DNA of 64,000 bases from Corynascus novoguineensis (Eukaryota; Ascomycota; Sordariomycetes; Sordariales; Chaetomiaceae): positions 1 through 64,000 of the forward strand of contig MU857689.1 of NCBI GenBank assembly GCA_033296725.1. The letters are read 5' to 3'. Shown here one piece after another: positions 1-13,299 of the stretch. The position numbers and the translations under genes were made by a program. Within the stretch, counting starts at the first letter, position 1. Every line of letters starts with the position of its first letter. The notes below the pieces were generated by a model. That model did not search any database, was not told the origin of the DNA, and worked only from the letters and a program-made list of their open reading frames with translations.

Positions 1-33
1 AGGAGGAGGAGGAGGAGGAGGAGGAGGAGGAGG
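1..33. repeat. (AGG)11 microsatellite at window edge
   Basis: Eleven perfect AGG triplets open the window and are followed directly by GATGACGACGACGACATGG. Read on the plus strand from base 3, this is an open frame of ten Glu and five Asp codons that stops at 123-125. It could be the acidic tail of a gene cut by the left edge. Read on the minus strand, an ATG at 49-47 is followed only by Ser codons to the edge. Neither reading can be decided from this window, so it is recorded as a repeat. Confidence 0.9.
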
Positions 34-125
34 ATGACGACGACGACATGGAACCAAGTGGATATGTACATACGTACCTGTATGTACATGCGCGCGGGGG
101 AGAAACAGAACAGCGCACAAGTTAA

Positions 126-3100
126 AAGGATGAGAAGAGCCAATCGCCGGTCACGGCCACCCGCGTCAGACCCAGACAAACAGCTCGGGTATACCCTCAT
201 CCTTCGTCGCCCATCTCTCCCCCTCTTTCGACCTCACAGCCCCCATTCAATCCAACCTCGCACTGATTTGGAACCAATCTACACACATCTTGCAGCGCCC
301 CAAGAGTGAGATTCTGCACAAAGTCTGACCGACCGCCTATCATACGCATATGTATATGCAGGTACGACGCCATGCAACCACAGCTTCTTCAGCCCTTAGA
401 ACCCTCTCTCCCCTCCCCCCCTTCCTTCGAGCGCCGGCGGTCGGAATGTTGCATACTTAGACACGGTGGGGAAAAAGAAAGAGAGTATCGGGATCATACG
501 GGTCTACATGAAGTGTAGGGCCCGTCTTTGCAGGAATGTCGCAGATGTATGTGCATATTCGTCCTTGCAGCGATGCACCGAGCACCTATCCGCCTCTGCT
601 GTCAAAACTGTCATTCAGACTCCGGAGCCGGCCTCGTCCTCTGGCCTCAGCTTCAGGAGGTGTAGGCATAGCACACGGTGGTGGCTGCAGGTGGACGAGA
701 GAGAAAAAAAAATGAAAAACTCTGCGCCTGCATGTAGTGTTGTCGGTTTGATCGAAGACAAAAGAGGCAGATCTTGCCGAACCTTGAGCGACTGTGGCGA
801 GACACTCAGATTGGTAGTGTACGGGGCTCAACGCGCATGTATGTCTCAAGAAACGATGTGTCTCATGCGTGAGAAGGGGTATCCACCGAATCGTATCATC
901 GTCTAGCTTTCCCGCACCGAAGCGGCGAGTTAACGTACTTTGGCCGCCCAAGCGGACGCATCTCCGGGGGACTTAGACGGGTTGTCCGCCACCGCAAAGG
1001 AGCAGGTCAACTCACTGGAGGAGCGGTATCTCCTGTCGGTTGCATCGCAGCGTCAAGGGGAGGAGGGGGCGAGCAGGTACCGCCACCAGCTGAGCCAGGA
1101 CGGCTTTTCCATAAGCAGCCGGGAAGCAGTGATTACAGGAGTGTGGTGCGAAGAAGTTGCCGCTCCTTGTATATTTTGGTATGTACGTCCGCACAAATCA
1201 AATCAGTGCCAGTTTGCAACGGACGAGTAGGCTATACTGGGAAACTCGAATCCCGTCAAGGCAGGAGAGTGCGGCGCGACAGGTTTCCAGGCAACGATGC
1301 CGGACTCAAAGCGACAATTTCATGGACCCTGATCACGCGTTGCCCATCCTCACAGAACACAATATTCGTCAAGTATTCCGTGTCCAGTAGCCCGCACACT
1401 AATTATACTCGTGACATTACGCTAGAGTAGCGCCGTCGATCACCCGGCCGAATACCGCGCACGCGCGCGTCTCGTCCTCGAGTGGCGCCCTTGGGTAAGA
1501 CATACCGCCGAGACAAGGCCTCAGCCCATACTCTTTTGATAATATTGTAGTATCTGGTCAGCGGCAGGTACCTGAACGGTGGTGTAGACTGAACGCAGTT
1601 CCCTATCTCCAGTGTCCATTTTTGGGGGGGTAGGGGGTTATACTGTCTCTATTCAATTGATTTGATGGGGCTGAATGATACGATCTACTGGTGAAGGGGT
1701 TCAGCATGGCGAGAAGTGCGGGTGGCAGAGCGCCCGGCTTCCATGGTGGATCATTATGGACCATGGCGTTATCGCTCACGGGAAAGGCGTCCATTCCGCC
1801 ATCGTCAACGCCATTGCCGTTTCCATGGTGGATACGGCGGCTTACACGGTAAGAGGGCTCGCAAGGGGAACCTTACACTGGTGGAGAAAAAAGGACCACC
1901 AAGGGAAAAAGGGGTACAGTTAAGGGAATGGGTTCAAGGGACGAGGAACCCACTGCGGCTGATGGCCACACGGCTCTGCCCGCTCAGCAAGTGGAGATTG
2001 TTGTTGTTCGTATACTTTTGTGTCCTTCTTCCGACATTTCTTGGCTCTGCGGTATAGAACCGCCGATATTGATGGAATTTTTTTTTTTTTTGAATATCGT
2101 CCCCCCACTGGAAACGTGCCCGTGGCCCGCCGAAAAGAGATATGGGAGGTCGTTTTGAAGGGACGGACGAGATGCTCGGACGATCCCCATCCCGGTTTGA
2201 CGGATGTCTTGGCCGCCACTGCCGAATATTGTCCAGATTTTCGGGGCCGGTTGACGAATCCGGGGTAACACCCAGGGATGAGGTGCTTAACAAAAAGCTC
2301 CTGGGCAGAGGCTGGAAGACGGGGATTATTGGACTGCGGCTCTCGAGGAAAATTTCCGTGGACCTGGGGGGGCAGTGTCGGCTGCAGCAGATTGCAACCG
2401 CGCCCCATCAGTCGCCGATGCAGTTGCGAGCGCTCGGGGACCTGGGATACTCGATACGGAGTCGTTTTCCAACAGAGATACTGTTGTGACACGAAACACA
2501 ACATGCAATTAGTGCCCGGATGCAGGTACTGAGTGCGGCAGCGGCGCTGCGAGTGTTTGACAGCCTGCCGGATCTCGGAACATCACTCAGCTGCGATGGC
2601 GATTGATCGAGTGTATCGTAAACCAGCCGCCTCCCCTCGCTGCATACGGCAGCATCAAGCACCAACCCGAGCTTTGCAAGTGGGGTGATCTGAATGCAGT
2701 TTGCAGCAAGTGGCGCTTGTACTACTTTCTGTCCCTCTCTTCCACTTTATCGGACTATGGCTCGATGAGGCCCGTGGCTCGTCAGTGTTCTCGAGTCTCA
2801 GCCGGCCTGGTGACTTCTGCAGTTTATTACCAGAAACACCAGTAATTATGAGCTTTGTTTGCAATTTGACGACGTCTGTGACACTGGGGGTAAACCCACC
2901 GCTGCCCCGAGGTCGGGGCAAACAAAGAAAAAAAATTTCTTAGGCTTGTAAGTGATACCGAGCCTCCGTACCGGGACCTATCGGCTGAGGCCCAGTGTAT
3001 GCCTCCGAGTCCGAGTCCGTTCCCTTTGTTATCATGTCGTGTAGATGCTCGTGCCTTCCTCAAACCGCTGCTTCGGCGACCACAAAGTCCGTGTTATCTT

Positions 3101-6100
3101 ACCTAGTGTACCGCCGGTATCGCCCTTGTCGATAATACGTAGTCCGCGCTAGGCGCTCCTTGACCCTCTTGCGACCTTTATCTGCGAAATCCCCCATTTT
3201 GAGACCGCAAGGGTACACAATGTTTACCCCGCCCCCACCGATGAAGTCAGGGGAAGAGCAGAGGGAAGGGGGTAAGGGTAGGGGTAGAAGGTAGAGGGTG
3301 TAGGATACGGGATGGCGGCGACCTGGCCATGTCCATTATTTTTCCGGGTTTGACGACGAAGTTGACCATGCAGAGATGGTCTGCTGTGGGACGTCGCTGT
3401 AGGCTCGGTACGTGTAATGTAGCATTGGGCGCATGATATTCTTTGTCCTGAACTGACGACGGAGTTTGTTGGGAAACTCCTCCCGAAGGAAAGTTCTCCT
3501 CTCGTGACAGTTTGTTGTGTAGCAAGACTCGTCCCCTAAAATCGGATAAGCCGCGAAAGGGTTGTCGAATAGAATCACGGGCTTTGTCGTCGCCACCAAG
3601 CCCCCCTCGCTGCAGTTTGCACCACACGTTGACGATTGTCGCATCGTGTTTTCTTCTTCGGAGTGTCATATTCGATGCCGAAACGCAAGAACAAAGTGTT
3701 GGGTGGTGGCGCCTGACCCGCGGACATGGAACGGGGACCCTTAATCGTGCGCAAAATGCGCTGTTGGGTGACATTCACCCACCATGGCGAGCCCAAGAGG
3801 GATGGTCAAATACACAAGAGTATGTGAGCGGACTGGAGTCAATACCGTTAGCGCGATTAACCTCTCCAGCGGCGGCTGTAGCCGATGATGAAAGAGGGCG
3901 AGCCGACTTTGGTAACCAATCGCGATGCGGGAGCCAAGCAGCAGGTAAAGCATGCCTCGTGGTTCGTGGTTTCAAGGGTGCCGGAACCCCCAACCTCTGG
4001 GTCGACACCGTCCCCATTGAGCTTTCATCAGCGGCTTTCCTCGGCGGTGAGCGAAACGGCCGCCCCATGATGCCATTCGGCCTAACAATTGTCCATGGGA
4101 GCTGAGCCTATGATAGGTGACGGTGCGATGACGAGGAGGGGCGAGCGAGGATCATTGTCAGATCAGCCTTGCCAAGAGCTACTGGCAAAACTACCCTGCT
4201 GCAAGATTAAATTAGGAGATGAATTCTGCATATCCGGTACCGTCGAAGGTGTCGCTTCGTTCGAATTCGCCAAAATCATTTCGTCGGTGGGCACGTGGTG
4301 CAAGCACGGCGTTGCATGCTTTTACACAATCTCTCCAACACTCGTGGAGCTTGCCCAGCTAAGGTACCCGCTAATTCATCAGTGGGCAAAGTAGGACGGA
4401 ATAGAAAGGGAAACGGTGTGGGGCCCTGGAGGGCCTTCCCTCCCTTCCCGCTCCGTACCGTAAAACTTGACCGCCGTTACCCACCGCTGTTGTAACCTGG
4501 AGCATCGAAACCCCCCACGCCACGAGATTGCATTGAGCAAGTATCTGCATCCCGCTCTTCCCATTGTCGCGACGAGCTTCGCATGGCCGAGTTGTGTCCT
4601 TCGAATGGTGCCCAACGCTCACTGACCGACACGAATAAGAAGAGCGGTCGACGACAACGTGACAACGTCAACCGCTGTCCCAAAGCCGTTGCGTGAAAAA
4701 CATGTGGCTTGACCCTTTGATGAAATCGGTGGCTCGAAGCGGCATAGTGCATCCAAGAAAAAATGTGGAATGGGACTTTTGGCAGGGACCAATGGGCTGG
4801 GGACGATGGACCCAAGTTTGACACGGGGGATCTCCCGCAACCAGACTGCTGGGTACCGCAACAAGCGCACGGGCGATGGGCACGGCGCGCGGGCGACCCG
4901 GGCCCTGAAACGGACGGGTACGCTAGGAAGCTCGGATGATTACCGCACCCCGCTGCGGATTGTTTCTCGTACCACTAACCTCCTTGCTTCACCGGGATAT
5001 TGAGAATATCTCCCATCTTTCGTCATTTACGGCCATCTTTGGTGATTCGGCCTTCGCCGAGATCGAGCTGGCGTTTGTATGTACACTTCAGGTAGTGGCG
5101 CCTTTGGGAATTGCAGACAATTTCCTTCGTTTCACAGTGGACGCCGACTGATTTTGCCCTGGCAGATGATTTGCGGATTTGCCTCGCATCCCTCGACTAG
5201 CCCGCTGCTAGCCTCCACCCGGGGAAGCCCATCTTTGTCGCCGGAGCCTGGGCGGACCACGTTGATGGGTTGTGCAGCCTGAAACGATCCCGAACTCTGG
5301 GGTAGCATCACGAATACTCTATACAGGGACACTGCTTTGTACTGCACTACAAGGCAGGCTACTTACACTACACTACACTGCACTAGTGTGAGATGACGCT
5401 GTGCGATCATCATGGTGACTGGCAGCCGACCAGGCGAGACGAGAAGGCTAACGATTTTTGCGCGCTACTAGTACCGAAGCGGGTCCTTAAGGAGATCCGA
5501 CCTGCCGTATCTGTCTCGACCTGCAGGTCGCCGACCAAGCTTGCGAGCATGACAGTTCTGATCTGAGCGGCGCTAAATATTACCTGCACCCGGGACCGGC
5601 TTCCGGGGCGATCTAAACTCTCCAAATTCAGAAACTACCGGCTGCGGTTGGCCCCTTTTGGTCCAGACGAGTACCAAAACCACACGCTTGGGACGCAGTG
5701 TGGCGACAGAACGGAACGGCTGCCTCGCTTTGGCAACAGAGTCCAGCCATCATCGTTTGAAGGAATGCGACATCGTCATTCCCGTCAAGAGCCGAAACAA
5801 GCTCGATTTGGAGTGAAGCGTATGCACCCAAACCAACGCCCGTCGTCGATTAGAAAGATACATGGTGCAGGTCTAATCCACCATGGACGCCACGCTACCA
5901 AGATGAGAGAGATCTTGTACGCATTGATCGATGAGACTGGTGTGGCATTCCCGTGCCGGCCACATGTAGCTGGTCCTCCTGGCGTTCCCTACTGGTGTGC
6001 CCTTGGCGAGGAGAAAAGGCTTGAGAAACAAGACGGCGCCTGCAACGTCGTGGTTTACTAGAGGCGGAGTATAGTGTAGGCGGACATTCCAGGCTTGATG

Positions 6101-8490
6101 CTGCAGTGTGTGCCAATGTGAGGTAGGTGATTGTGGTGTTCTCATTCTACACGCTTTTTAGTCAATTCCTGTGGACTCCAGTAGCAAACAGTATATACGG
6201 GTTTTGGTATAACACGCTGCTATTAAAGTCTGACATGGTATATCCAGAAATGGATGTAACGGCAGTCATGTATCGTGGTATGCGATGTGTGTCAGTGTAT
6301 GTAGCAAGATAGATACAAAGGGAGATACTCAACACTTCTGCGGTCTGCGACATTGTCGCGGTTGTCGGGGCATTTCAAGAGTCCAGCGCTGCGGACCCAA
6401 GACATTGTCCGCCTTGCTGTGCCGCCTCTGACGGGTCTCTGACGGAGATCGACCATGTGTGTGAACTTGAAGCTTGTTAGTATCCTTGACTGCGGAGATC
6501 CCCGTGCTCGAACGATCGAGAGAAGGCTGGAGTTGTTGGCCATGTCGCGGCCAGCTTTTCACTAGTGCGTTCTGTCCAGGTCAACGTGCTGGGTGCGGTA
6601 CCAGGGCGGGGCGCGCAGAAATAAGCCAAGCTGGAAATGGCTTGTGGTGGTACCGCCACAAAGGCAAGCCATGCACGGTCCACCACCGGGATGCATCCCC
6701 AGGTCCCCGAAGCGGCGGTGCGGTAAGCAACCATGGTATTGGGAACCTTTAATGCCGCGCTCGGAGTGTGCGTTGGCCTGTGCGTGGCGCGAAAGTAAGC
6801 AGTTGCACTACACGAGGGCAGCTCTGCGTCCGCCGTGGGAGCCAGCCGCCGTGGGAGCCAGCGGCCATTATCGCGATATCGGCACGTCCGAGGAGATGGA
6901 CAATATCACCAGGCGATTGCGTAGGTTCGCCCAGCCCAGGTCGGGATAATTATCTCGATAACGGGCGGAGACGGGTGCGGGTGACGGAGCGAGTGGGGGG
7001 AGGGGCTCGACCCGACACGGGCCTGATGGGACTCGTCGCGCTGAGAGTTGGTATACTAGTACGGACACTTCTAGGAGTGTGAAGAGGGAGCCCGAAGGGA
7101 CTGAGGCGAGTCCAGAGCGGAGGGGATTCGGAAGCTTCGATTTGTTGACAAATGAACCAACGGGAGCCACAGTGTGGAAGGTGCACATTGAGATGGCCTG
7201 ACCCCCAATTCGTCGATTGTGATGGACCCCTGGCTGCCAGTGGCACTCGAACACCCTTGTCAGTGTACCGTACCTGCTGCCACACCCTATTTTCAGCCTG
7301 TCGCCGCTCCCTCCTCCACGGAAGCTGTCAAGTTGAAACCAGGCACCAAACATCCCTCTCTCGAATGTTCTCGTGTCCAGAGTGCCCTTGAAGGCTGCGA
7401 AGATGCCACCACGTTCGCACCAGATGAGGAAAGCTTGCGATGGGAGACAAGAAGCAACAGCGCAACTCCAGCAATACTACCTTGAGATCGAGAGCCGCGG
7501 GGGGGTGTATTGAAGGTGCCGATACTCGCTACCTACCTACTTAGAGATCTCATTTGCGCAATCTCGTCGTCATTACCCCCTGCAGGATCTTGTTCCAGCG
7601 CCAAGCTGTCGTCGCCTTGAGCAGGTTGGCTTGACATCCTCAAATCAACACTTTCGTCTCGCCACCACATGTGCAGCGACACAAATGTGTGGATATCACA
7701 AAAGGAAGCAGCAGCGCATGCCTGCGGGAGAGGTCTCGACAGGACGGGGCGAGCACCCTGCCACTCTTAGCGTCCTGTGCGATACCTGCCGGGTCAGATG
7801 TCTCACTCGCAACCTGAAATGGGCAGACTGAGGGAATGGGTCGCTGTCTGCTAGACGTGTTTGGCAAAATTTACCCACCACCCCCCTCCCCCCTCTCTCC
7901 CTTTTCTCCCTTCTTGCCTTCCCCCCGGCATCCCAGTCATGAGGCGACGCGGCATGATGCCGGCCCATCCCTGCCGTGGCTTCAGGCTCCGCTCTAGTGG
8001 GGGACAGGGCCTGGTCAACTTCCGGGGGTGGAAACAGACTGCCCCGGGTACACTGCGAGTCTCCAAACACGACAGACTTACAGGCGCCATGGAACCGCGT
8101 CAGGTACCTCGAGCATGGGGCTCGTCCGGGTTTGTTCATTCGATGAGATCTGGGACAGTCATGGCGTCCCAGCAGTCTGGTCTTCGAGATCTCCGTAACC
8201 CCTGCTGCCCTGCCGGCTCTTGACTGATATACAAGTGGTCCCCTTTCTCCCCAGCCCGAGCGACTTTGAGTCCAACGCCTCTTGTGCTTTGCTATCAGGA
8301 TTAGATCCAGCAGAGATCTCCCGCAACTTATCACATCTGTGTTTTACAACCAAACTCTCGCTTCACGTTGCCTACGGCGGGCTAGTCCTTTGCTCCTTTC
8401 CTCTTTGCTACTTGTTGTCTTTGTCGTTGGACACTTTTAACAGCTTCAAGAGCGGCGTCCCTCACGAAAGTACGATTCATTGCAGGAGAG
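126..8490. other. 8.4 kb stretch without a credible gene
   Basis: Open frames here are short, overlap on both strands, and show no family motif or consistent exon chain, so I call no gene. The DNA is not obviously AT-rich and holds only small simple repeats: a 14-base T run at 2078-2091, TACAC/ACACT repeats near 5365-5391, and a perfect 16-bp tandem duplication at 6830-6861. The last 250 bases before the regulator gene at 8491 are pyrimidine-rich, as expected for its leader. The rest could be a long upstream control region, non-coding transcription units, or decayed repeats. I cannot tell which. Confidence 0.6.
6830..6861. repeat. 16-bp perfect tandem duplication
   Basis: The unit CCGCCGTGGGAGCCAG occurs twice in direct succession (6830-6845 and 6846-6861). 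It lies in the gene-free region and has no evident function. It looks like a replication-slippage product. Confidence 0.85.
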
Positions 8491-10313
8491 ATGGCCATCG
8501 GAACCATGCCTGCAACTCCAGATGCCTGGGGTCGCTGGACCCAGTCGCAACCCGCCGGAGCCGACTTTGACATGATGCAGGCCGGCATGGTCCCCTATGA
8601 CTGCCGGACAGCAACCTCGGCCCATATCTCGCGCCCCGAGTTGCCCCAACACTTCCTGCCGACTACCTTCAGCTCAGCAGCCCCGATACCCTCTCCCGCC
8701 TCTCCTCAGTACCATGCGCCCGTGTCCTATGCCGGATACAACCCCTACAGCGCGCCATCCATGCTGGATGCGCCTTTCAAGCTTCGGGAGCCTCTCGACC
8801 GCATGCAGCCGCGATGCTTGGTGCCCGAGCCTGCTACGTATGGAGGTGTTCATGAGCGTGTGGATGGATTGCCGTTCGTCAAGCGAAGCTGCAGTCCTTC
8901 GGTCAAGACCGAGGCCAACCTTGACCGTCCGAGCTCGCCAGCTTCCGAGGATATTGCTCCCGCTACTCCAGCACAAGCCACCACTGTTCACCAGTTCAAC
9001 ACAGCCATTGACAATGTCATGCGGGTAATCGAAGCCAAGCGTGAGATCCTCGAGCCAACAAACGAGACCGAGCCTGCGCAGACAGAAGAAAAGAAAGAGG
9101 CGACAAGAGACGCTCAGGTATTTGCAGCCGCCGCATTAGGAATGATGAATGCCCTCGATGCTAACCATGCACTGAAGACACAGCGGAACCGCGGCAAGCC
9201 AAAGAGGAAGCGTTTCTGCTGCGACATTCCTGGATGTTCCAAGATGTTCGCCCAGAAGAACAACTTGGACACTCACCGTCGATCCCACACTGGTGAAAGC
9301 CCTTACGTGAGTCTGCTTCCCTTACGGCATCGCTTCTTGTCTCCTGACCATGTCCTAGGTGTGCCCATACTGCCAGCGCCGCTTTACACAGAGCGTCAAC
9401 CTCAAGGTAAGATCCCAGCCAAGGATTCTAGAAGAAGCGAGAAAACCCTGACATGGTTATTACCAGACGCACATCAATCGTCACACCGGAGAAAGACCCT
9501 ACGAATGTCCTGAGTGCGACAAGTGCTTCCCTCAGCTCTCTAACGTCAAGGCGCACATGAGGACGCACATAAGAAGGGAGTTGAGGGCCGTCTGGGTTTG
9601 TAGATTCGCAAACTGTCCGAAAGCGTTCACGGCGAAGGGAAACCTCAAGGTAATGTTGCCCGAAGTGTTTCCCTCGGAGGAAACCGTCGGCTAACACCCA
9701 AGCCCAGGCCCATCAGAACACGTACCACGTCGAAGAGATTGAAGCCTTCAATGCCAAGCTAGCGGCCGTCAAGGACAAGAGCATGATATCCGAGGAGGAT
9801 AAAGAAATGGCCAAGTATCTCGTCGACGTGCACAATCTGGCCAACAAGGGCATCAAGGGCCGCGGAAAGGGTCGCAAGGTCAAGCGTGTCCTGATGCTCC
9901 ACCCGCCGCAACACCAGACATCACCCTCCACCAGCCCGGTCAGCGCCATCGGCCACACAGCGCCCTACCAAATGAACCTCCCGCCTCATTCCTTCCCGCA
10001 TATGCACATCGGACAGCAGCAGCAGCAGCAGCAACAACAACAACAACAACAGCACCAGCAGCAGCAACCCTTGGCCCACAGTATTCCCTACTACGGCCTG
10101 AGCAACCCAGCAGCCTACAGCATGAGCAGGCCGCCGAATATGGTGTTTGGCCCTCTCAGTATCAACACGCGGGAGCCGTACGGCCACGGGGTCTACGGCA
10201 TGGACTCGGATCAGCTTAGCGACGCTAGCAGTGCTCACGGCTCGCCCCATGTCATGCATGCCTACGAGGACGAGCATGGCCGTGAGTTGGCTTTTGGTGA
10301 GAGAATCTACTAA
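8491..10313 (+). CDS. C2H2 zinc-finger transcription factor, Azf1-like
   Basis: Nuclear sequence-specific DNA-binding regulator of 550 residues. Exons: 8491-9306, 9359-9406, 9467-9649, 9708-10313; all three introns have GT..AG ends, and CTAAC is visible at 9691. Four consecutive fingers lie at about residues 244-266 (CDIPGC), 274-294 (CPYC), 302-322 (CPEC) and 333-356 (CRFANC). TGE-type linkers join the first three. Introns fall between fingers 1 and 2, inside finger 2 and inside finger 4. The N-terminus is Pro/Ser-rich. After the fingers comes a basic GRGKGRKVK segment, then about 13 glutamines, His and four more Gln (10014-10067). Four fingers of this spacing resemble yeast Azf1, a glucose-responsive regulator, but targets in this organism are unknown. 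A 5'-UTR intron ending near 8486 is possible. Confidence 0.82.
10014..10067 (+). repeat. CAG/CAA polyglutamine tract in the zinc-finger gene
   Basis: Six CAG codons, six CAA, one CAG, one CAC, then four more Gln codons, all in frame in the last exon. This is a simple-sequence tract likely to vary in length between strains. Confidence 0.9.
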
Positions 10314-12792
10314 TGGGTTCATCCTTTTCTTTGCCATTTTTCTTTCCTGTTTTCAAAGTTATGCTTAAAGTTCGGGCTGCTGTCTGAATATTGTTTTCTG
10401 CCTTATTGCGTTGCATTTCAAGAGTCTTTCCCGCGCAGTCTCAGGTCCAGCGTCGTTTCGTTACTCCTTTTTATATACCTCGGACGAGAAAATGGAGAGG
10501 CCAAAGTCTTTTTTTTTGCGAGCGATAGGGGGGAAACAAGTTTCTCATTTTATTTTTTCAGAACTGCACCCAACGCTGTTCAATACAGGGGAGGTTTGTT
10601 GTGTGCTTCGCGAAAGGGTTTGCGATGCACTTTTCACGTCCTTGTTTCTATTCCTGTACGGCTACACAAACACCTCTCCTCTTGCTTATTTTCTTATTTG
10701 TTTATGACGGGGACACAGAACGTCTACCTGATTTGGGGTGGCAGTGGTTTGAGAAAAACAAAAAGTTTGGGAGGTGATGGCGGTAACCTCGTTGCTGTTT
10801 CTTGAATTCCTTGCATTCACGAGGGGTGGGTGGAGCGTTGTATTGATTCGCATTTCAACGTCATAATGGTCTCTGCAAAGGTAGTTGAACACTATACAGA
10901 GGAGGACTTGGGTTGGCATATATCAGACGGCGGTTTGGGTACGTTGGGAGGAACCGGGAAAGGGCAATGAGTGGGATCGGGTGGCACCTAGTTCTTGGGC
11001 TGGAGCTTTCTGGTAGCTTACATTAGGATTTTACTGAGGACAATACGATCATGAATATTCTCGCAGCTTCGGTCCTCTCTGCCTCAACTCTTCTGATTCG
11101 ACTGATCTCTTGGTTCCAAGTTGATGCAAGATCCGGCAGGCGCTTGCATCGACTTGAATTCTCCCATCCAGACATGCCCTGGCCATTGGTTTGTGAACCT
11201 TCGCTGCCGCCCCTTTTTTTCGCCCACCACGTGCTTTTTCCCCCCCTTGCTACTCTGCAGGAGCCCTTGATGATGCGCATGATGAAGGGAAAGGAAACGA
11301 GTGGCTCAATGGTCAAAGCTCAGCGTTAGGGATGACCACCCCCACCTTTGGCCCAGCAAAATGGCCAAGAGGGTATGAATAGTGTATGAATTCTTCCGTA
11401 CGCAGTAGTAGTGTACGAGGTAAGCGGCTAGGGGGGGGTGGGCGTGTTGCAGCCTCACCTCTTGTGATTTCTGCACTGGGTAAGCTGCGTCGATCCGCGG
11501 ACCAGGTTCTTGTATTGAAAATAGCCCAATTCATTCTAGCGCGGAGCGCTCCCATTCTAACCCCTGGACCGGCACTTCGGGGGTTTTGCTGCGTTCCACT
11601 TCGCTGGGTTGCGTCGCGCACCGGGGGCAGTTCCGATCCTTGCTTTCATTCTCGAGGGTGTCAGTCTCGAGTGGGGTGATGGGAACAGAGGAGGGGGGGA
11701 AGTAGGAGAATGGAAAGGGGGGAGCACTGGACACGGGCAATCGCGCACCCTCTGGCCCAGAGCGCTGGTACCCGTTTGGCAGGGTTCTATTTGACATAGT
11801 TGTACAGTTAAGTTGCACAGTGTTTGGTTGATGGGAGGGCTGCTTATACACTACACTACATGTACGAAGTACTGTACTGGAAGCGATAGGAGGGGCGAGA
11901 CTCTGCGCACACCACAGCCTCTCTTCGTTCGTTCTAACTCAAGAGTATCCGCGTTTCTCATTCGCTGTTTGTCCATTCTTCTGAGAGAGGGTGGTTGTCA
12001 CTTGCCAGTTCTCAGTTTTGGTTTCCTCGAAGGGCGCCGGTTCCACCATCTAATTGGGCTCGAGCATCCCATTTGTTTGGTTTGACATGTATTGATATTG
12101 CTCGTCTGTTGGGCGGTGTGAAGAGAGAACAATCAGTGGGACTTGGGCGCTGCGCAGAAGATCCCTTCCCAAGGGCTTCCATTTTCCTTTAATGAAGTGA
12201 CCATCCAAGTCTTCGCTTTCTCTTCGTATTGCCAACAAGTGGGGATTACTTGATAGCCGCTACCCAACGTCTAGTGTATGTCCCCCCGTGATGATCATCC
12301 ATTCTCCCCGGGCCCAGAGTGGATCCTGATGTACTGTGAGCCGCGTCCACCCGCTCGTGGCTTTGACGCTCAGTTTACCGTTGAACCGGCGATTGTTTAT
12401 TTGTTTTATGTTCAAGACACCATGATACCGGCCTGGATAGCCATGTCCATGGCTGGCGCTTGCACAGTATGTTGGCTTGCACAGTATGTTTGCTTGCAGC
12501 TCGGGGAAGTCAGACGACGACCAATTTGGGTTTCCCCGGAAGCGGTTGGCTTGGATCCGGTGCGGCGTCCGCAGGCATCATCCTGTGTTCACTAGCACAC
12601 TGCACGGGTGTGCAGACACACAAGATGTAGCGGATGCGGGTGCTGTACACGACGCGGCAATAGGGCGTGATTTTTGGGCAGGAAAAGGATCCGGTTGGGT
12701 GAATCAAAGTTGAGAAACGGCATGTCCCATAATCCGCGGAATGCTAGCACGTTGCCCCGCAGGGCCCAGGCTGGGATGGCTTGCTCGCTTGA
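10314..12792. other. 2.5 kb intergenic region, no gene seen
   Basis: The first few hundred bases are T-rich and are probably the 3'-UTR of the zinc-finger gene. No recognisable protein or RNA gene follows. A 17-bp unit beginning GCTTGCACAGTATGTT is repeated at 12458-12474 and 12475-12491, and a third, partial copy begins at 12492. Confidence 0.6.
12458..12491. repeat. 17-bp tandem direct repeat
   Basis: Two adjacent copies of a 17-bp unit differ only at the last base. A third copy is cut short after seven bases. It is intergenic, about 300 bp past the stop codon of urm1. Confidence 0.85.
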
Positions 12793-13299
12793 TCAGCCAC
12801 CGTGAAGGGTCGAGACAAACAGGATATTGTCGCGCGGCTGGATCTCGTAGGCTTCCTCGCCTTCTAACTCCCAGTCGGCGTCGTTGACAAGGACCAGGAT
12901 TCCAGGACGGCTGCCGAGGTTTTAGCATACAAGTGAGTAAAGTTGGTTCGAGAGGAGTCCACAATGACATACATGTGGTTGTCTAGGACAAACAGCTCAG
13001 CGCGTGGATCTTGCATGAGATTTTTGCAGAGATAATCGATCAGGAAGGCAATGGTCGCGGGCTTCCCGTTGGCGTCCACGGCGGGCAGCGAGACGGAATG
13101 CCGGCGTTGGTTGTCAAAAAGCATTTCAAGGCCGCCGCTAGGCAGGATCCTCTGTCAGCCGCCCGAGTTCTCAACCAAGGCTTGGGAGATGTGACATGAA
13201 CCACTGGAGGATGCGTTGAAGCGAGGGTTTCGAAACTGTGATAACTTACGAAAAATCGACTGTGATGGGAATTTCTGCAGTCTCGGTTGCACCAGACAT
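12793..13299 (-). CDS. urm1: Ubiquitin-related modifier Urm1
   Basis: Urm1 is a beta-grasp sulfur carrier. Its C-terminal glycine is activated to a thiocarboxylate by the E1-like enzyme Uba4. It donates sulfur for 2-thiolation of the tRNA wobble uridine U34, and it also modifies proteins (urmylation). The model has three exons on the minus strand: 13299-13250, 13137-12973 and 12910-12793 (110 residues, the usual family length). The N-terminal part reads ITVDFSGGLEMLF, the middle KPATIAFLIDYL and LFVLDNH, then RPGILVLVNDADWELEG, and it ends in STLHGG with the diagnostic terminal Gly-Gly. Both introns have GT..AG ends. It is transcribed away from elp2, whose start is 420 bp off; Elp2 serves the same U34 modification. 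Confidence 0.95.

Noticed and set aside
1739..1832. Repeated CCATGGTGGAT words and a short inverted CCATGGT/ACCATGG
   Set aside because: Too short and imperfect to support a mobile element end or structured RNA.
3247..3774. 175-codon minus-strand frame
   Set aside because: Low-complexity basic/Pro sequence with no domain, and overlapped by an equally long plus-strand frame.
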